From Acidobacteriota bacterium (lineage in GTDB: Bacteria; Acidobacteriota; Terriglobia; Terriglobales; Acidobacteriaceae): DNA of 32,363 nucleotides. A program made the translations under genes and the position numbers. The notes beneath the pieces were generated by a model. The model saw only the letters and a list, made by a program, of their open reading frames with translations. It was not told where the DNA came from and did no database searches. The DNA lies in NCBI GenBank assembly GCA_021846945.1, contig JAJZVZ010000044.1, forward strand, positions 1 to 32,363, given 5' to 3'. Shown here piece after piece: positions 24,191 through 32,363 of this stretch. Every line of letters starts with the position of its first letter. The stretch's first letter is position 1.

Positions 24191-26530
24191 ATGAGGATTT
24201 CTGAAAGCATCAGCAGGCGCAGTCTGATCAAATTGATGGCACTGGCCAGTCCGGCAATCTGCGGATCAACATCTCTACTTGCCGGCGAGGCAACAGCGCA
24301 ATCCGCGGCCGCAAAGCCGGCAGGGAAGCACCCGCGCCGCCCACGTCTTTTCTATAACGCAGAGTCGATTGCGCAGATGAAGCGCCTGCTTGCATCCAAC
24401 GCGAGCCTGGATGCGGCGATCAAGGAGCGCGGTGACCACCTGTTAGCCGCCGAATTCGTCACGGAGAAAGTGGCGGAGATCGGTGGCGGCCAGCAGGCGA
24501 ACTATATTACTCCAGCGCTTCAGATACAGGAGATGGGACTCACGCTCGGTCTGCTGTATCATCTCACCGGCGACAAGCGCTATGCCGAGAAGCTGCGCCA
24601 GGCGATGCTCTACTACGCGAGCTACGAGCGCTGGGCGGGACCCGGCCTGATCACGCGCTTTCTGCCGTGGCACTCCGAACTGGATACAACCACCTTCAGC
24701 ATCGGCTTTGCCGCGGGCTATGATGCGCTGCACGAGTATCTCTCCGAGGCCGACCGCAAAACCATTGCCGAGGGGATGGTTCGCCTTTCCATATTGCCCA
24801 CGCTTGACGACTGGATTCTTCCGGGCGCGCGCGTTCATGCGCTCGACTCCATGGGCCACAATTGGTGGGGCGTTTGCGTGGCTGGCGGCGGCTTGTGCGC
24901 GCTGGCCCTGCTGGGCGACGATCCGCGCGCGCAGCAGTGGATCGATGCCGTGGATGCGGGCTATGAGGAGTGGTTCACCTATCCGGGCAATATCCTGCAG
25001 AATCGCATGCCGACCTTCGAGCGCTCGGGGCCTTCTTATGAAGGTGTCGGATACACCAACTATGGCGTATCGGAGTATCTGCACTACCGCTTCGCCTGGC
25101 AGAATACCTTTCCCGCGCGCAAGGCTGCGCACCTGGAGCCGCTCGATCACCTCGCAACATTCTTTCTGCAGACGCTTTATCCCACGTCCACGGGCTTTCT
25201 ATCGGTTAACTTTGAAGACAGCAGCCTTCACGGCGACTCCACGGCGACGATTCTTCTGCTCGTGGCTTGCGGTCTGGGCACGCCGGACGCGGCGCGCTAT
25301 CTGGCGCGGGTGCATACGCAGCCGAACGATGTGCTGCTCTCGCTGTTGAGGCTGCATCCTCAGCCAACAGGCCGCGGGGAAGCGCCGACGTCGATCATGT
25401 ATTCGCGGATGGGCTGGGCCATGATGCGCTCCTCGTGGCAGAACGACGCCATCATGCTGGCGATGAAGTCCGGTTACACCTGGAACCATGCGCACGCGGA
25501 CGCCGGCAGCTTCATCCTCTTCAAGCAGGGAAAGCCGCTGATTATCGATTCCGGCACGTGCAGCTATGGCAGGCGCGAGTACACCACCTACTATCGCCAA
25601 AGCCGAGCGCACAACGTGATCCTCTTCAACGGCCAGGGCCAGTCGCCCGAAGATCTCGACCACGGCTGCAAGTTTCCTGGCCATGTCTACTCGCTGATTG
25701 ACGGCCTGGGCATGAAGTACGTTTATGCCGACGCCACCGGTCCCATGGCCCGCTGGTTTTCGCGCAACTACCGCAACTGGCTTTGGAGCGGCGACGTGGT
25801 TCTGATCTTCGATGATCTGCGCGCCCACACCGCCGGCCCGCTGCAGTGGCTGCTGCATTTCGATGGCGCATACACGGCGAACGCCGATGGCAGCCTTACA
25901 TTGAAAAACGGTCCGGCCGAAGCTGTCGTCAAGATGCTCTATCCGGCGAAAAACCAGCATCACGAAGAGACCGGTCTGGCAGACCATGATCCTGACAAAA
26001 AGATTCCATACCTGGTCTTTACTTCTGATGTTCAGGATCGCCTGCGCCAGTTCATTACCGCGGTCTGCCTTGATCCAGCGGCCAAGCCTGAATTCGAGAT
26101 CCTGCAAGGACGCGATTACATCGGCGTGCGCGTGACGGGAAAGAACACCGTGGAAGAGACCTATCTGAACCTGCGCGCAATCGACGGATCGATCCACATG
26201 AACAGCGCGGTACAGATGGGGGACTGGCTGACAGATGCCTACATCCTTCAGGTAAGCCGCCCGGCTAGCGGTGGCGCCGAGGCGCAGCGCTACTTTGTGA
26301 GCGATGGAAGTTACCTGCGCCACGGTTCTGTGAGCCTGCTCGAATCTCTCATCAAGCTGACAGCGTGCTGGCGGCGGGGCGAACCGCTTGAAGTATTTAC
26401 CGACGACAAATCGCCTGCGTTTCAGCTTGCCGCCGAACAGGCTCCCGAACGCGCCCTGATGAACGGCAAGCCTGTTTCTGTTACGTTTGACCGGCAGAGA
26501 AAGCTGGCCACGTTCAGACGTATTGGCTGA
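24191..26530 (+). CDS. Exported heparinase II/III-like polysaccharide lyase
   Basis: 779 aa. N-terminal export signal with SRRSLIKLMALAS (Tat-like RR) and an Ala-rich c-region. Residues about 50-390 look like an alpha/alpha toroid (DUF4962-like start RPRLFYNAESIAQMKRLL, then HNWWGVCVAGGG and PSYEGVGYTNYG). Residues about 400-600 match the heparinase II/III-like beta-sandwich: YSRMGWAMMRSSW, the metal-site motif HAHADAGSF (His433, His435, Asp437), and SRAHNVILFNG. Such lyases cleave uronic-acid polysaccharides (heparin/heparan, alginate, ulvan or others) by beta-elimination. Which one applies here cannot be told. It lies 81 nt after the previous stop and is probably part of the same unit. Confidence 0.88.
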   Translation: MRISESISRRSLIKLMALASPAICGSTSLLAGEATAQSAAAKPAGKHPRRPRLFYNAESIAQMKRLLASNASLDAAIKERGDHLLAAEFVTEKVAEIGGGQQANYITPALQIQEMGLTLGLLYHLTGDKRYAEKLRQAMLYYASYERWAGPGLITRFLPWHSELDTTTFSIGFAAGYDALHEYLSEADRKTIAEGMVRLSILPTLDDWILPGARVHALDSMGHNWWGVCVAGGGLCALALLGDDPRAQQWIDAVDAGYEEWFTYPGNILQNRMPTFERSGPSYEGVGYTNYGVSEYLHYRFAWQNTFPARKAAHLEPLDHLATFFLQTLYPTSTGFLSVNFEDSSLHGDSTATILLLVACGLGTPDAARYLARVHTQPNDVLLSLLRLHPQPTGRGEAPTSIMYSRMGWAMMRSSWQNDAIMLAMKSGYTWNHAHADAGSFILFKQGKPLIIDSGTCSYGRREYTTYYRQSRAHNVILFNGQGQSPEDLDHGCKFPGHVYSLIDGLGMKYVYADATGPMARWFSRNYRNWLWSGDVVLIFDDLRAHTAGPLQWLLHFDGAYTANADGSLTLKNGPAEAVVKMLYPAKNQHHEETGLADHDPDKKIPYLVFTSDVQDRLRQFITAVCLDPAAKPEFEILQGRDYIGVRVTGKNTVEETYLNLRAIDGSIHMNSAVQMGDWLTDAYILQVSRPASGGAEAQRYFVSDGSYLRHGSVSLLESLIKLTACWRRGEPLEVFTDDKSPAFQLAAEQAPERALMNGKPVSVTFDRQRKLATFRRIG

Positions 26531-26550
26531 GCGACAGTAACCGCAGGTTC

Positions 26551-26595
26551 CCACCGTGGCGGGCTAGCTTTCGGCCCCCCAGTTCGCCGCGGTGG
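26551..26595. terminator. Inverted repeat between convergent genes, possible bidirectional terminator
   Basis: An 11-bp stem (26551-26561 with 26585-26595, one G-U wobble) encloses a 23-nt loop. It lies 20 nt after the stop of the heparinase-like gene and about 120 nt beyond the stop of the minus-strand receiver-like gene. The strong GC stem and convergent setting suggest a terminator; there is no T-run, so this is uncertain. Confidence 0.4.
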
Positions 26596-26718
26596 ATCCT
26601 GCTCAGCATAGCGGTCTTCTGTGCAGGGACATTTCAGAAAGTGCACACTGGACTACTGCTGCGGGAACGCCTGCAGCGAAGTGACGGGGCCTCTCGCAGG
26701 ACCCAGGAAAGCAGGAGG

Positions 26719-27273
26719 CTATTGCACCAATGCCGTGACGGGCTTTTCCTTTTCCAGGGTCTGGGGCGACAAGGGTTTCCACAGGTCAACCCTCGCTTCC
26801 TGGAACGGCAGCGACAGGCCCTTGTCACCAGACCGGAAAAAATCCCGGCCTGCTCCGTTTCCTTTTCCTTCCGCAACCTTAACTGCGCGTTCAACGGCCG
26901 CGAGGAACTCCGCAGGGTTGAATCCATTGGTTACGCACTCGTCGTAGAGTTGATCCTCGAGCGACGGATCGGCTTGGCTGACGAGCAGGATTCTTGCCCG
27001 GGGCCAGCGATGTCTTACATACTCAGCGACAGCTTGCAGCTGGAAGCTCCCGAGCGAGTCACTCAGGACGACGACCTCCGGTTCGCAATCGAGCTCGAGG
27101 CCGAATACTTCATGAGGAGTACAGGCGGCTTGCGGCGGGCCGTATGATCCGGATAGGAGCAGCCATCGGGCTTCGAGGCAATGCGGGTCCGGGTCGACAA
27201 GAAGTGCGGTTCTTCCTCCGAATCGCTCCAGGCGCAGCGCGACGCAGAGAGGAGTAATGCGGTTCAATTGCAT
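26719..27273 (-). CDS. Degenerate receiver-like (CheY-fold) protein
   Basis: 184 aa. Residues about 20-130 have the alternating pattern of a response-regulator receiver domain: RTALLVDPDPHCLEARWLL (acidic pair Asp27/Asp29), a VVVLSDSLG strand where the phosphoacceptor Asp normally lies, and the RARILLVSQADPS strand. The normal DxxMP context is changed, and I see no conserved Lys near the end of the domain, so classical phosphotransfer is doubtful. The C-terminal 50 residues are unassigned. There is no DNA-binding or output domain. The ATG at 27273 has an AGGTGAA box and overlaps the upstream rhodanese-like gene by 10 nt, so the two are probably co-translated. Confidence 0.65.
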   Translation of the reverse strand: MQLNRITPLCVALRLERFGGRTALLVDPDPHCLEARWLLLSGSYGPPQAACTPHEVFGLELDCEPEVVVLSDSLGSFQLQAVAEYVRHRWPRARILLVSQADPSLEDQLYDECVTNGFNPAEFLAAVERAVKVAEGKGNGAGRDFFRSGDKGLSLPFQEARVDLWKPLSPQTLEKEKPVTALVQ

Positions 27274-27779
27274 CTTTCACCTGCCATTTCATTGAACTTC
27301 TCGGTGATCGGAGGGACCATCTCCGAAAGCAGTAGTGCTTCGCGGCCGCGCATCAAGGCGGATAATTTCCGCGCCAGGGCCATGTCGATTCCTTCATTCC
27401 GGTAAATTGCCACTCTGCTCGTGTAGGGAATCCAGGGCAGAGTCTCTTCCAGTTCCTCAAGAGAGACGGCAAGTTGGCTGGGCGTATGTGTGTTGCTAGC
27501 CGGCGTGGGGCCGCCATCGACGAGATGAAAGAGCACCAGGTCTGGGTCGGTGGTAATCAGATGCGACAACTGGGTAGCGCTTATCCAATGCAGCTTGTGC
27601 ATCGCGTGGCGCGGAATCCTGGTACTCGTACTGACGCTGACGGCGCTTCTACTCTTCTCCCGTGGCCTCGGAGCCGCTGCTACCCGCTGCGGCATGCGAA
27701 CCGGGACCATTCGATAGACGAGGAGAACGGCGATCGCGGTTGTGAGGCAAAGTGCGATGAATTCTGATGTGGTTACCAT
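27264..27779 (-). CDS. Membrane-anchored rhodanese-like protein lacking the catalytic Cys
   Basis: 171 aa. One N-terminal membrane segment (about residues 5-22, FIALCLTTAIAVLLVY) is followed by a basic linker and, from about residue 65, a rhodanese-like core: WISATQLSHLITTDPDLVLFHLVDG, VSLEELEETLPWIPYTSRVAIYR, MALARKLSAL. At the active-site loop, where rhodaneses have a Cys then a P-loop-like turn, the sequence reads AIYRNEGIDM with no Cys, so it cannot be a sulfurtransferase of the normal kind. I chose ATG 27779 because GGGAGG lies 7 nt upstream and the membrane segment starts there. It overlaps the receiver-like gene downstream. Confidence 0.65.
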   Translation of the reverse strand: MVTTSEFIALCLTTAIAVLLVYRMVPVRMPQRVAAAPRPREKSRSAVSVSTSTRIPRHAMHKLHWISATQLSHLITTDPDLVLFHLVDGGPTPASNTHTPSQLAVSLEELEETLPWIPYTSRVAIYRNEGIDMALARKLSALMRGREALLLSEMVPPITEKFNEMAGERCN

Positions 27780-28014
27780 GGAACATCCTCCCGAAGCTCT
27801 CACCTGCGTTGCGGTGGAGCTTCGACTCTTGGCTGCCGGACTCCTGGGAGCCAGGGACAATCATCACGGTGCGCGGGCACCGCACGGTCGAGGATCAACT
27901 GCATTTCTCGCAAGATTGCAGGGTTGTCGATCTTCCGGAAAAGGAGGGCCGTTTGAAGAACGGCTGTACCAACTCGGCTACATCCAATCGCCATCCGCCA
28001 TTACGAAAAATGCT

Positions 28015-28377
28015 CTATGCGTTTGCCGGGGGCGGTTTGAAATAGAGCGCATGCGGATACGGGGGAACAAAGACCGGATCATGCCTGCCGGTGTTGAGGC
28101 GCCAATAAAGAACAAACCTTATCTGACAGGAGGAAATTTCTTTGGCGCTCAGGAATCTGAAGCGGGTGCGATTCGTGCATGGCTCCAGTGTGCCGGCCTT
28201 TCGATTTGGCTGCTCATCCTGAAAAAGGTGAGAGCTCCGGTCCGCATGGAGGCTGGCTGGCGCCGTGAGCCTGGTCAACCTGGCATGAAAACCCCATGCG
28301 AAGACCGATCCGCACAGCAAAAGCACAAGGGTGGGAAGTACCGGAGAGCTTTGCCGTTTTGTCAGCATGGGTGGCAT
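28015..28377 (-). CDS. Small single-pass membrane hypothetical protein
   Basis: 120 aa. The N-terminus MPPMLTKRQSSPVLPTLVLLLCGSVFAWG has one membrane segment or uncleaved signal; the rest is a basic, Pro/Arg-rich external or cytoplasmic tail ending PHALYFKPPPANA. I do not recognise a family, although this sort of protein feels familiar from Acidobacteriota genomes. ATG 28377 is chosen because it starts just before the hydrophobic segment; the open frame extends to 28542 without a good ribosome site. It lies 235 nt upstream of the rhodanese-like gene on the same strand. Confidence 0.45.
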   Translation of the reverse strand: MPPMLTKRQSSPVLPTLVLLLCGSVFAWGFHARLTRLTAPASLHADRSSHLFQDEQPNRKAGTLEPCTNRTRFRFLSAKEISSCQIRFVLYWRLNTGRHDPVFVPPYPHALYFKPPPANA

Positions 28378-28806
28378 CTTGAAGCCCCCAGCGCACGCAA
28401 CGCGCGAACAGGATCTAAAAAGTGAATGCATCTTAGTCCCATCGCTCTGCTTTGCGCAAGGAAATTGTGTAGAAAATGAGCGGATCATGTCTTGCCCGGC
28501 CGGAATGCAACCGAACGCCTGTGTCAAGATCGCTTTAAGCAATCAAAAATCTTGCGGCTGTTTTTGTTCTCTGGTGCTTTGACGGTTCGTTTGCAGAAAA
28601 GTTTTCCACAGGCTGTGCGGGTCCATTGATGGGTGGTGGGCACTCCCGTGGTGCGGCAGGGCAATCGCATGAAGGGTGTGAACCATGAGAAGCAATGGTT
28701 TTGAAAGGGCATGCCTGTCCGTGCATGCGTTTGCCCTGCGTGGTGAGCCAGTCGTAAAGGCGCGTGCGCGCCGTAATTGAGGTAAGCTGTTGCGAGGAGT
28801 TCCTCA
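28378..28806. other. Divergent intergenic region upstream of the phosphodiesterase gene
   Basis: 429 bp with no supportable gene. It should hold promoters for the small minus-strand gene and for the + strand phosphodiesterase. A TTGACA hexamer reading leftward near 28520 has no matching -10 box at the right distance. A short hairpin (GGCGC...GCGCC, 28759-28772) lies about 35 nt before the + strand start. Confidence 0.45.
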
Positions 28807-30129
28807 GTGAGATTTCGAGCAATGTGGCGCATGGGCCTGGGCGCGCTCCTGCTGGCGCTTGGGCTGGCCGGCGTTCCGCAGCCTTTGGCTGGGCAAGGAA
28901 GAGCGGCTGGACCGGCGTTGCCGGTGATTCACGCCGATCACGGGCCGAACTCGGCCAGCGCGCAAGACCGGCATTATGTCGTTCTTGTTTCGCTGGACGG
29001 TTTCCGCTGGGATTATGCCGCGCGCGATGGGGCCACGCACCTTCTGGCGCTCGGCAAGCAGGGCGTCTGGGCGCCTGAAGGGATGATTCCGAGTTATCCT
29101 TCGCTTACCTTTCCCAACCACTTCAGCATTGTCACCGGCCTTTATCCCGATCATCACGGAGTGGTAGCCAACAACTTTTACGATCCGGTTCGCCGCGCCC
29201 GTTTTACAAGTTCAGATCCCAGGGACGCCGAGGACGGCTCCTGGTATAGCGGCGTCCCGCTATGGAGTCTGGCGGAAAGCCAGGGCATGAGAACCGCGTG
29301 CCTTTTCTGGCCTGGCTCCGAGGCGACAATCGCCGGCTTCCGTCCCAGCTATTACCTGCGTTACAACGACAGAATCAGCGATGCAGCGCGCGTCCGGCAG
29401 GTGATTGCCTGGCTGCATTTGCCTCCGGCGAAGCGCCCTCATTTCATCGCGCTTTACTTCTCGGAGCCGGATCATGAGGGCCACCAGTTTGGTCCGGATG
29501 CGCCTGAAACCAGGGCGGCGATGCTTAAGATGGATGCTTTGGTCGGCAAGCTCAAGGCCGGTCTGGATGCCACCGGGCTGCCCATCGATCTGGTTGTCGT
29601 CAGCGATCACGGCATGGCCAAAGTCGAGGGCGGATGGATCACGCTGGACAAAATCGCCAACCTGAAAGGGTTCGAGACCTCGGGCCCGCTGCTCTATGGA
29701 GAGACGGAGCAGGACCGCCAGCGCGTTTACGACGAGATCAAGAAGGCGACCTCGGAGTTTGTCGTCTATCGCCACAAGAACATGCCGGCCGAGCTGAACT
29801 ACCGCACGAATCCGCGCGAGGGCGATCCGATTGTCGTAGCGACGGGACCGTACGCGATTCGCGCGCGCACGCCTCCGGCGGGAAGGCCCGATGAACCGCC
29901 TACAACAGGCATGCACGGCTACGATCCCTATCTGGTTCCTGCGATGAAGGCGAGCTTCTTTGCCGCCGGACCAGATATTCTTGAAGGGAAGACGGTTGCG
30001 CCATTTGAGAATGTGAACTTATATCCGTGGATTGCCCATATGCTGCGGCTAACCCCGCCTAAGACCGATGGCAGCCTGAATATTCTGTCCGGAACCCTCC
30101 GGGACAATGGCGAAGTACCGGAAAAATAG
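28807..30129 (+). CDS. Exported ENPP-like nucleotide pyrophosphatase/phosphodiesterase (alkaline phosphatase superfamily)
   Basis: 440 aa. The N-terminal signal segment (about residues 6-30) predicts export. The two-zinc phosphodiesterase site of the ENPP family is visible: Asp64 (VSLDGFRWDY), the nucleophile Thr101 in YPSLTFPNHFSIVTGLYPDHHGV, a metal-binding Asp/His pair in SEPDHEGHQFGP, SDHGM, and a last His in GMHGYDP. The enzyme hydrolyses phosphodiester or pyrophosphate bonds, for example of nucleotides or lipids. The start is GTG 28807, with GAGGAG 7 nt upstream; ATG 28822 is the alternative. The kinase gene begins 15 nt after its stop, suggesting co-transcription. Confidence 0.92.
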   Translation: MRFRAMWRMGLGALLLALGLAGVPQPLAGQGRAAGPALPVIHADHGPNSASAQDRHYVVLVSLDGFRWDYAARDGATHLLALGKQGVWAPEGMIPSYPSLTFPNHFSIVTGLYPDHHGVVANNFYDPVRRARFTSSDPRDAEDGSWYSGVPLWSLAESQGMRTACLFWPGSEATIAGFRPSYYLRYNDRISDAARVRQVIAWLHLPPAKRPHFIALYFSEPDHEGHQFGPDAPETRAAMLKMDALVGKLKAGLDATGLPIDLVVVSDHGMAKVEGGWITLDKIANLKGFETSGPLLYGETEQDRQRVYDEIKKATSEFVVYRHKNMPAELNYRTNPREGDPIVVATGPYAIRARTPPAGRPDEPPTTGMHGYDPYLVPAMKASFFAAGPDILEGKTVAPFENVNLYPWIAHMLRLTPPKTDGSLNILSGTLRDNGEVPEK

Positions 30130-30144
30130 AAGGAGCAGGGAAGA

Positions 30145-31062
30145 ATGAGTGCAGTTTTGGGAATTGACGGAGGGGGCACGCGCACCCGGGCTTCGATTGT
30201 GAACGGCGCAAGGGTGCTGGCGCATGCCGAAGGGGGCTCCATCAAGCGGCTGCGCGTGGGCGCGGAAGCCGCTGAAGAAAATATGCGGGCCATTCTTAAG
30301 GAGACATTTAGTCAGGCGGGGATCAGGGCCGTACGAGCTGCATCATGCGGCGTGGCCAGCGCGACCATGCCCGGCGTGAGCGAGTGGATTACCGCTGTTT
30401 TCAATGATTTTGGAGTGGAGCGATCCGAGGTGGTGGGCGATGAGGTGATTGCCCTGGATGCCGCCTTTCGCGGCGGGCCGGGAATCCTGCAGATTGCCGG
30501 AACCGGCTCGAATACCATTGGCCGCGCGCCGGACGGCAGCCGCGAGTCCGCGGGCGGGTGGAGTTCGCGCCTGGGCGATGAGGGATCCGGCTATTGGATC
30601 GGGTTGCACAGCGTGCGCCGCGCGCTTCGCGCTTATGATTGCGAGGAGCCGACGCAAGTTTTGAAGAGAGTTGGTGAAATCTGGGGAACGCCGTCCATCG
30701 ACGAGCTGGTGAATGTGGGCGATGGAACGCCGGGACCGGACTTTGCCGCTCTGGTGCCTGCCATCAGCGAGTTGGCGGAGGCCGGCGATCCGGTGGCGCT
30801 GGGAGTGCTGAAGCAGGCTGCGGCCGACCTGGTGGAATTTGTGCTGCTGGTGCGCTCCAAGCTGCGCAGGAAGCACAAGATTGCCGGCGAGGTTCCAGTG
30901 GCTTGGACGGGCAGCGTGATCGAGAAGATGCCTCTGGTCCGCAACGCCTTCTTCGCGGGGCTGCGCGCTGTTGCGCCGGAGATGCCGGTTGGCCAGGAGG
31001 CCGTGGTTTCACTGGAGGGCGCCGTGTGGCGGGCAATGCGGCTGGCCGAAGCGGCAGGTTAG
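30145..31062 (+). CDS. BadF/BadG/BcrA-type ATPase, probable N-acetylglucosamine kinase
   Basis: 305 aa of the ASKHA (actin/hexokinase) fold. PHOSPHATE-1 motif GIDGGGTRTR lies near the start, the sugar/ATP loop ILQIAGTGSNTIGR follows with SAGGWSSRLGDEGSGYWIG, typical of the GlcNAc-kinase branch, and the adenosine motif VPVAWTGSVIEKMPL near the C-terminus. It would phosphorylate GlcNAc (or another amino sugar) to the 6-phosphate. The neighbouring deacetylase gene on the other strand, whose stop is 7 nt away, uses that product and supports the call. Substrate by sequence alone is not certain. Confidence 0.87.
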   Translation: MSAVLGIDGGGTRTRASIVNGARVLAHAEGGSIKRLRVGAEAAEENMRAILKETFSQAGIRAVRAASCGVASATMPGVSEWITAVFNDFGVERSEVVGDEVIALDAAFRGGPGILQIAGTGSNTIGRAPDGSRESAGGWSSRLGDEGSGYWIGLHSVRRALRAYDCEEPTQVLKRVGEIWGTPSIDELVNVGDGTPGPDFAALVPAISELAEAGDPVALGVLKQAAADLVEFVLLVRSKLRRKHKIAGEVPVAWTGSVIEKMPLVRNAFFAGLRAVAPEMPVGQEAVVSLEGAVWRAMRLAEAAG

Positions 31063-31069
31063 AGGCGCG

Positions 31070-32260
31070 CTACGCGGCAACCGGCTCGCCGTTGTGAATG
31101 GCCGTGAGTAACTTTCCTGCTGAGTCCACTGCAACCAGATGGGCGGGCTGGCCGACGGCAAGGCTGCCGGCCCGGTCACATAGGCCGGTCATCGCGGCGG
31201 GGTTAGAGGTGAGCAGCCGCAGCGCCTGATCGACCGGAGCCCCGGCAAACGCGACGAAGTTGGCCAGAGCGCGGTCCAGTGTGAGGACGCTGCCGGCCAG
31301 TACGCCGCGCGCCGTGGCTTTGCCATTGGCCACCTGTACCGGAAATCCGCCCAGCAGATACTCGCCGTCAGGCATCCCGGTGGCAGTCATGGCGTCGGTG
31401 ATAAGAATGGCTCGCTCCGGTCCCTTGGCGCGCCACCAGAGTTTGACGGCGGGGGGCTGGACGTGGATGCCGTCGCAGATCAGTTCGGCATAAAGGGAAT
31501 CGTTGGTGAGAACCGTGCCGAGGATGCCCAGTTCCTGGTGGTCGAGCGGGCGCATGGCGTTGAAAGTGTGCGTGGCGCTGACAGCTCCAGCGGCAATGCA
31601 GGTGCGGGTCTCGGCGGCGGTGGCGTTGGAGTGGCCCATGGAAATGCGGACACCGCGCGCGGTGGCGTGTGTCGCCAGCTCAATCGCGCCGGGCAGCTCG
31701 GGCGCCAACGTCATGAGGCGCACATGGCCCCGGGCAGCCTCGAAGAACCGGTCGAAGAGGCGAATATCGGGCGCCAGCAGGAGTTCGGGCGGGTGAACGC
31801 CGCGTTTCTCATGGGACAAAAACGGTCCTTCGAGGTGGATGCCGACGGGCAGAGCCACGGGCCGCTCATCGGCGCCGCCGGCGCCGATGAGCGCGGGATT
31901 TTCAATGATTTTGGCGATCCCCTCAACCGCGCGGAGGGTCGCGTCGACGGACGCGGTGACTGTTGTAGGCAGGTAGTTGGCGGTTCCATGCCGCGCCAGG
32001 AAGGCGCCGATGGCGCGCAGCGCTTCTGGCGTGCCCTCCATCGAGTCGTGGCCCGCGGCGCCGTGAGTGTGCACATCAAGAAAAGCCGGCGCCAGAGTGG
32101 CGCCGGGATAGTGATGCACACGCTCGTTGCCTGAAGCGGAAGTCTCGGCTGAGGCGCGGTTGGAGATGGAAACAATCCGGCCGTCTTCGGCGACGATGAC
32201 TGGCTCGTTGATGAGGCTGCTTCCGTCCCACAGCTTCTCCGCGGTAAGTACTGTGCGCAT
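31070..32260 (-). CDS. nagA: N-acetylglucosamine-6-phosphate deacetylase (NagA)
   Basis: 396 aa, the usual length for NagA. It removes acetate from GlcNAc-6-phosphate, in the cytoplasm. Amidohydrolase metal and catalytic residues are in place: His64-Thr-His66 (DVHTHG), Glu144 (HLEGPFL), His210 (SMGHSNA), His231 (THTFNAM) and the catalytic Asp289 (LITDAM). The substrate motif CDGIHVQPPAV is present. The start ATG 32260 lacks a strong ribosome box. It is convergent with the kinase gene. No nagB (GlcN-6-phosphate deaminase) is in the window. Confidence 0.95.
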   Translation of the reverse strand: MRTVLTAEKLWDGSSLINEPVIVAEDGRIVSISNRASAETSASGNERVHHYPGATLAPAFLDVHTHGAAGHDSMEGTPEALRAIGAFLARHGTANYLPTTVTASVDATLRAVEGIAKIIENPALIGAGGADERPVALPVGIHLEGPFLSHEKRGVHPPELLLAPDIRLFDRFFEAARGHVRLMTLAPELPGAIELATHATARGVRISMGHSNATAAETRTCIAAGAVSATHTFNAMRPLDHQELGILGTVLTNDSLYAELICDGIHVQPPAVKLWWRAKGPERAILITDAMTATGMPDGEYLLGGFPVQVANGKATARGVLAGSVLTLDRALANFVAFAGAPVDQALRLLTSNPAAMTGLCDRAGSLAVGQPAHLVAVDSAGKLLTAIHNGEPVAA

Positions 32261-32363
32261 ATCAAGAGATTATTGCAGAGGGTTCTTGCTGAAGGAAGAG
32301 CGAATTTCCGTATGCGAGCGCGATCTGCGAAGATGCGCATTGCCTTGGTCCGCCAATAGGTAG

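Noticed and set aside
25199..26554. 451-aa minus-strand open frame
   Set aside because: It is antisense to the heparinase-like gene, whose sense frame has clear family motifs; the antisense product has none.
27800..27994. 64-aa minus-strand frame between two small genes
   Set aside because: Weak start context, no membrane segment, and a competing open frame on the other strand of equal quality; I could not decide for either.
28604..28612. TTTTCCACA as a DnaA box or origin
   Set aside because: A single near-match with no cluster of boxes, AT-rich stretch or replication genes nearby.

Overview
The window is a GC-rich, densely coded stretch of a Gram-negative bacterium. Gene content suggests the Terriglobia (Acidobacteriota): many Tat- or Sec-exported glycan-active enzymes, duplicated amtB/glnK genes, a standalone nuoB and small hypothetical proteins. 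This assignment rests on recognising protein families by eye; no marker gene is present.

The left third (about 186-11056, all minus strand) is the most unusual part. Fourteen genes follow one another with gaps of at most about 50 nt and many ATGA-type overlaps. In transcription order they are: an ArsR-type repressor with a C-terminal Cys cluster; a small CxxC thioredoxin-like protein; a free-standing HdrA N-terminal-like Cys protein; a 2[4Fe-4S] ferredoxin; a fusion of a DGC (putative zinc-binding) domain to a GcvH-like lipoyl carrier; a plain DGC protein; a DGC protein with Cys-rich C-terminal extension; a lipoate-protein ligase; an AhpD/CMD-like protein with an altered active site; and a TolC / HlyD / double-ATPase / two-permease exporter of the YbhGFSR type. 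I read this as an ArsR-controlled lipoyl/Fe-S/thiol redox module placed in one transcription unit with an efflux pump. I do not know a described system with this composition. Its substrate is unknown; oxidised sulfur or thiol compounds, metalloids or toxic electrophiles are all possible.

Next comes a decayed gene (about 11369-11973, + strand), probably a TPR protein, then a tandem duplication amtB-glnK-amtB-glnK (minus strand, 16431 to 12252) for ammonium uptake and PII control. A lone nuoB (+), a monofunctional proline dehydrogenase (-) and a GH27 alpha-galactosidase (-) follow.

From 20322 to 26530 (+) lie three exported proteins in a row: a GHL6/beta-galactosidase-trimerisation-like hydrolase, a DUF5060/DUF4038-like GH-A hydrolase and a heparinase II/III-like lyase. 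With the divergent GH27 they look like a polysaccharide-degradation locus. Then come three small minus-strand genes (a membrane-anchored hypothetical, an anchored rhodanese-like protein without catalytic Cys, and a degenerate receiver-like protein). The window ends with an exported ENPP-like phosphodiesterase, a BadF/GlcNAc-kinase-type kinase and a convergent NagA deacetylase, which points to amino-sugar use. I saw no rRNA, tRNA, insertion sequence or CRISPR array.
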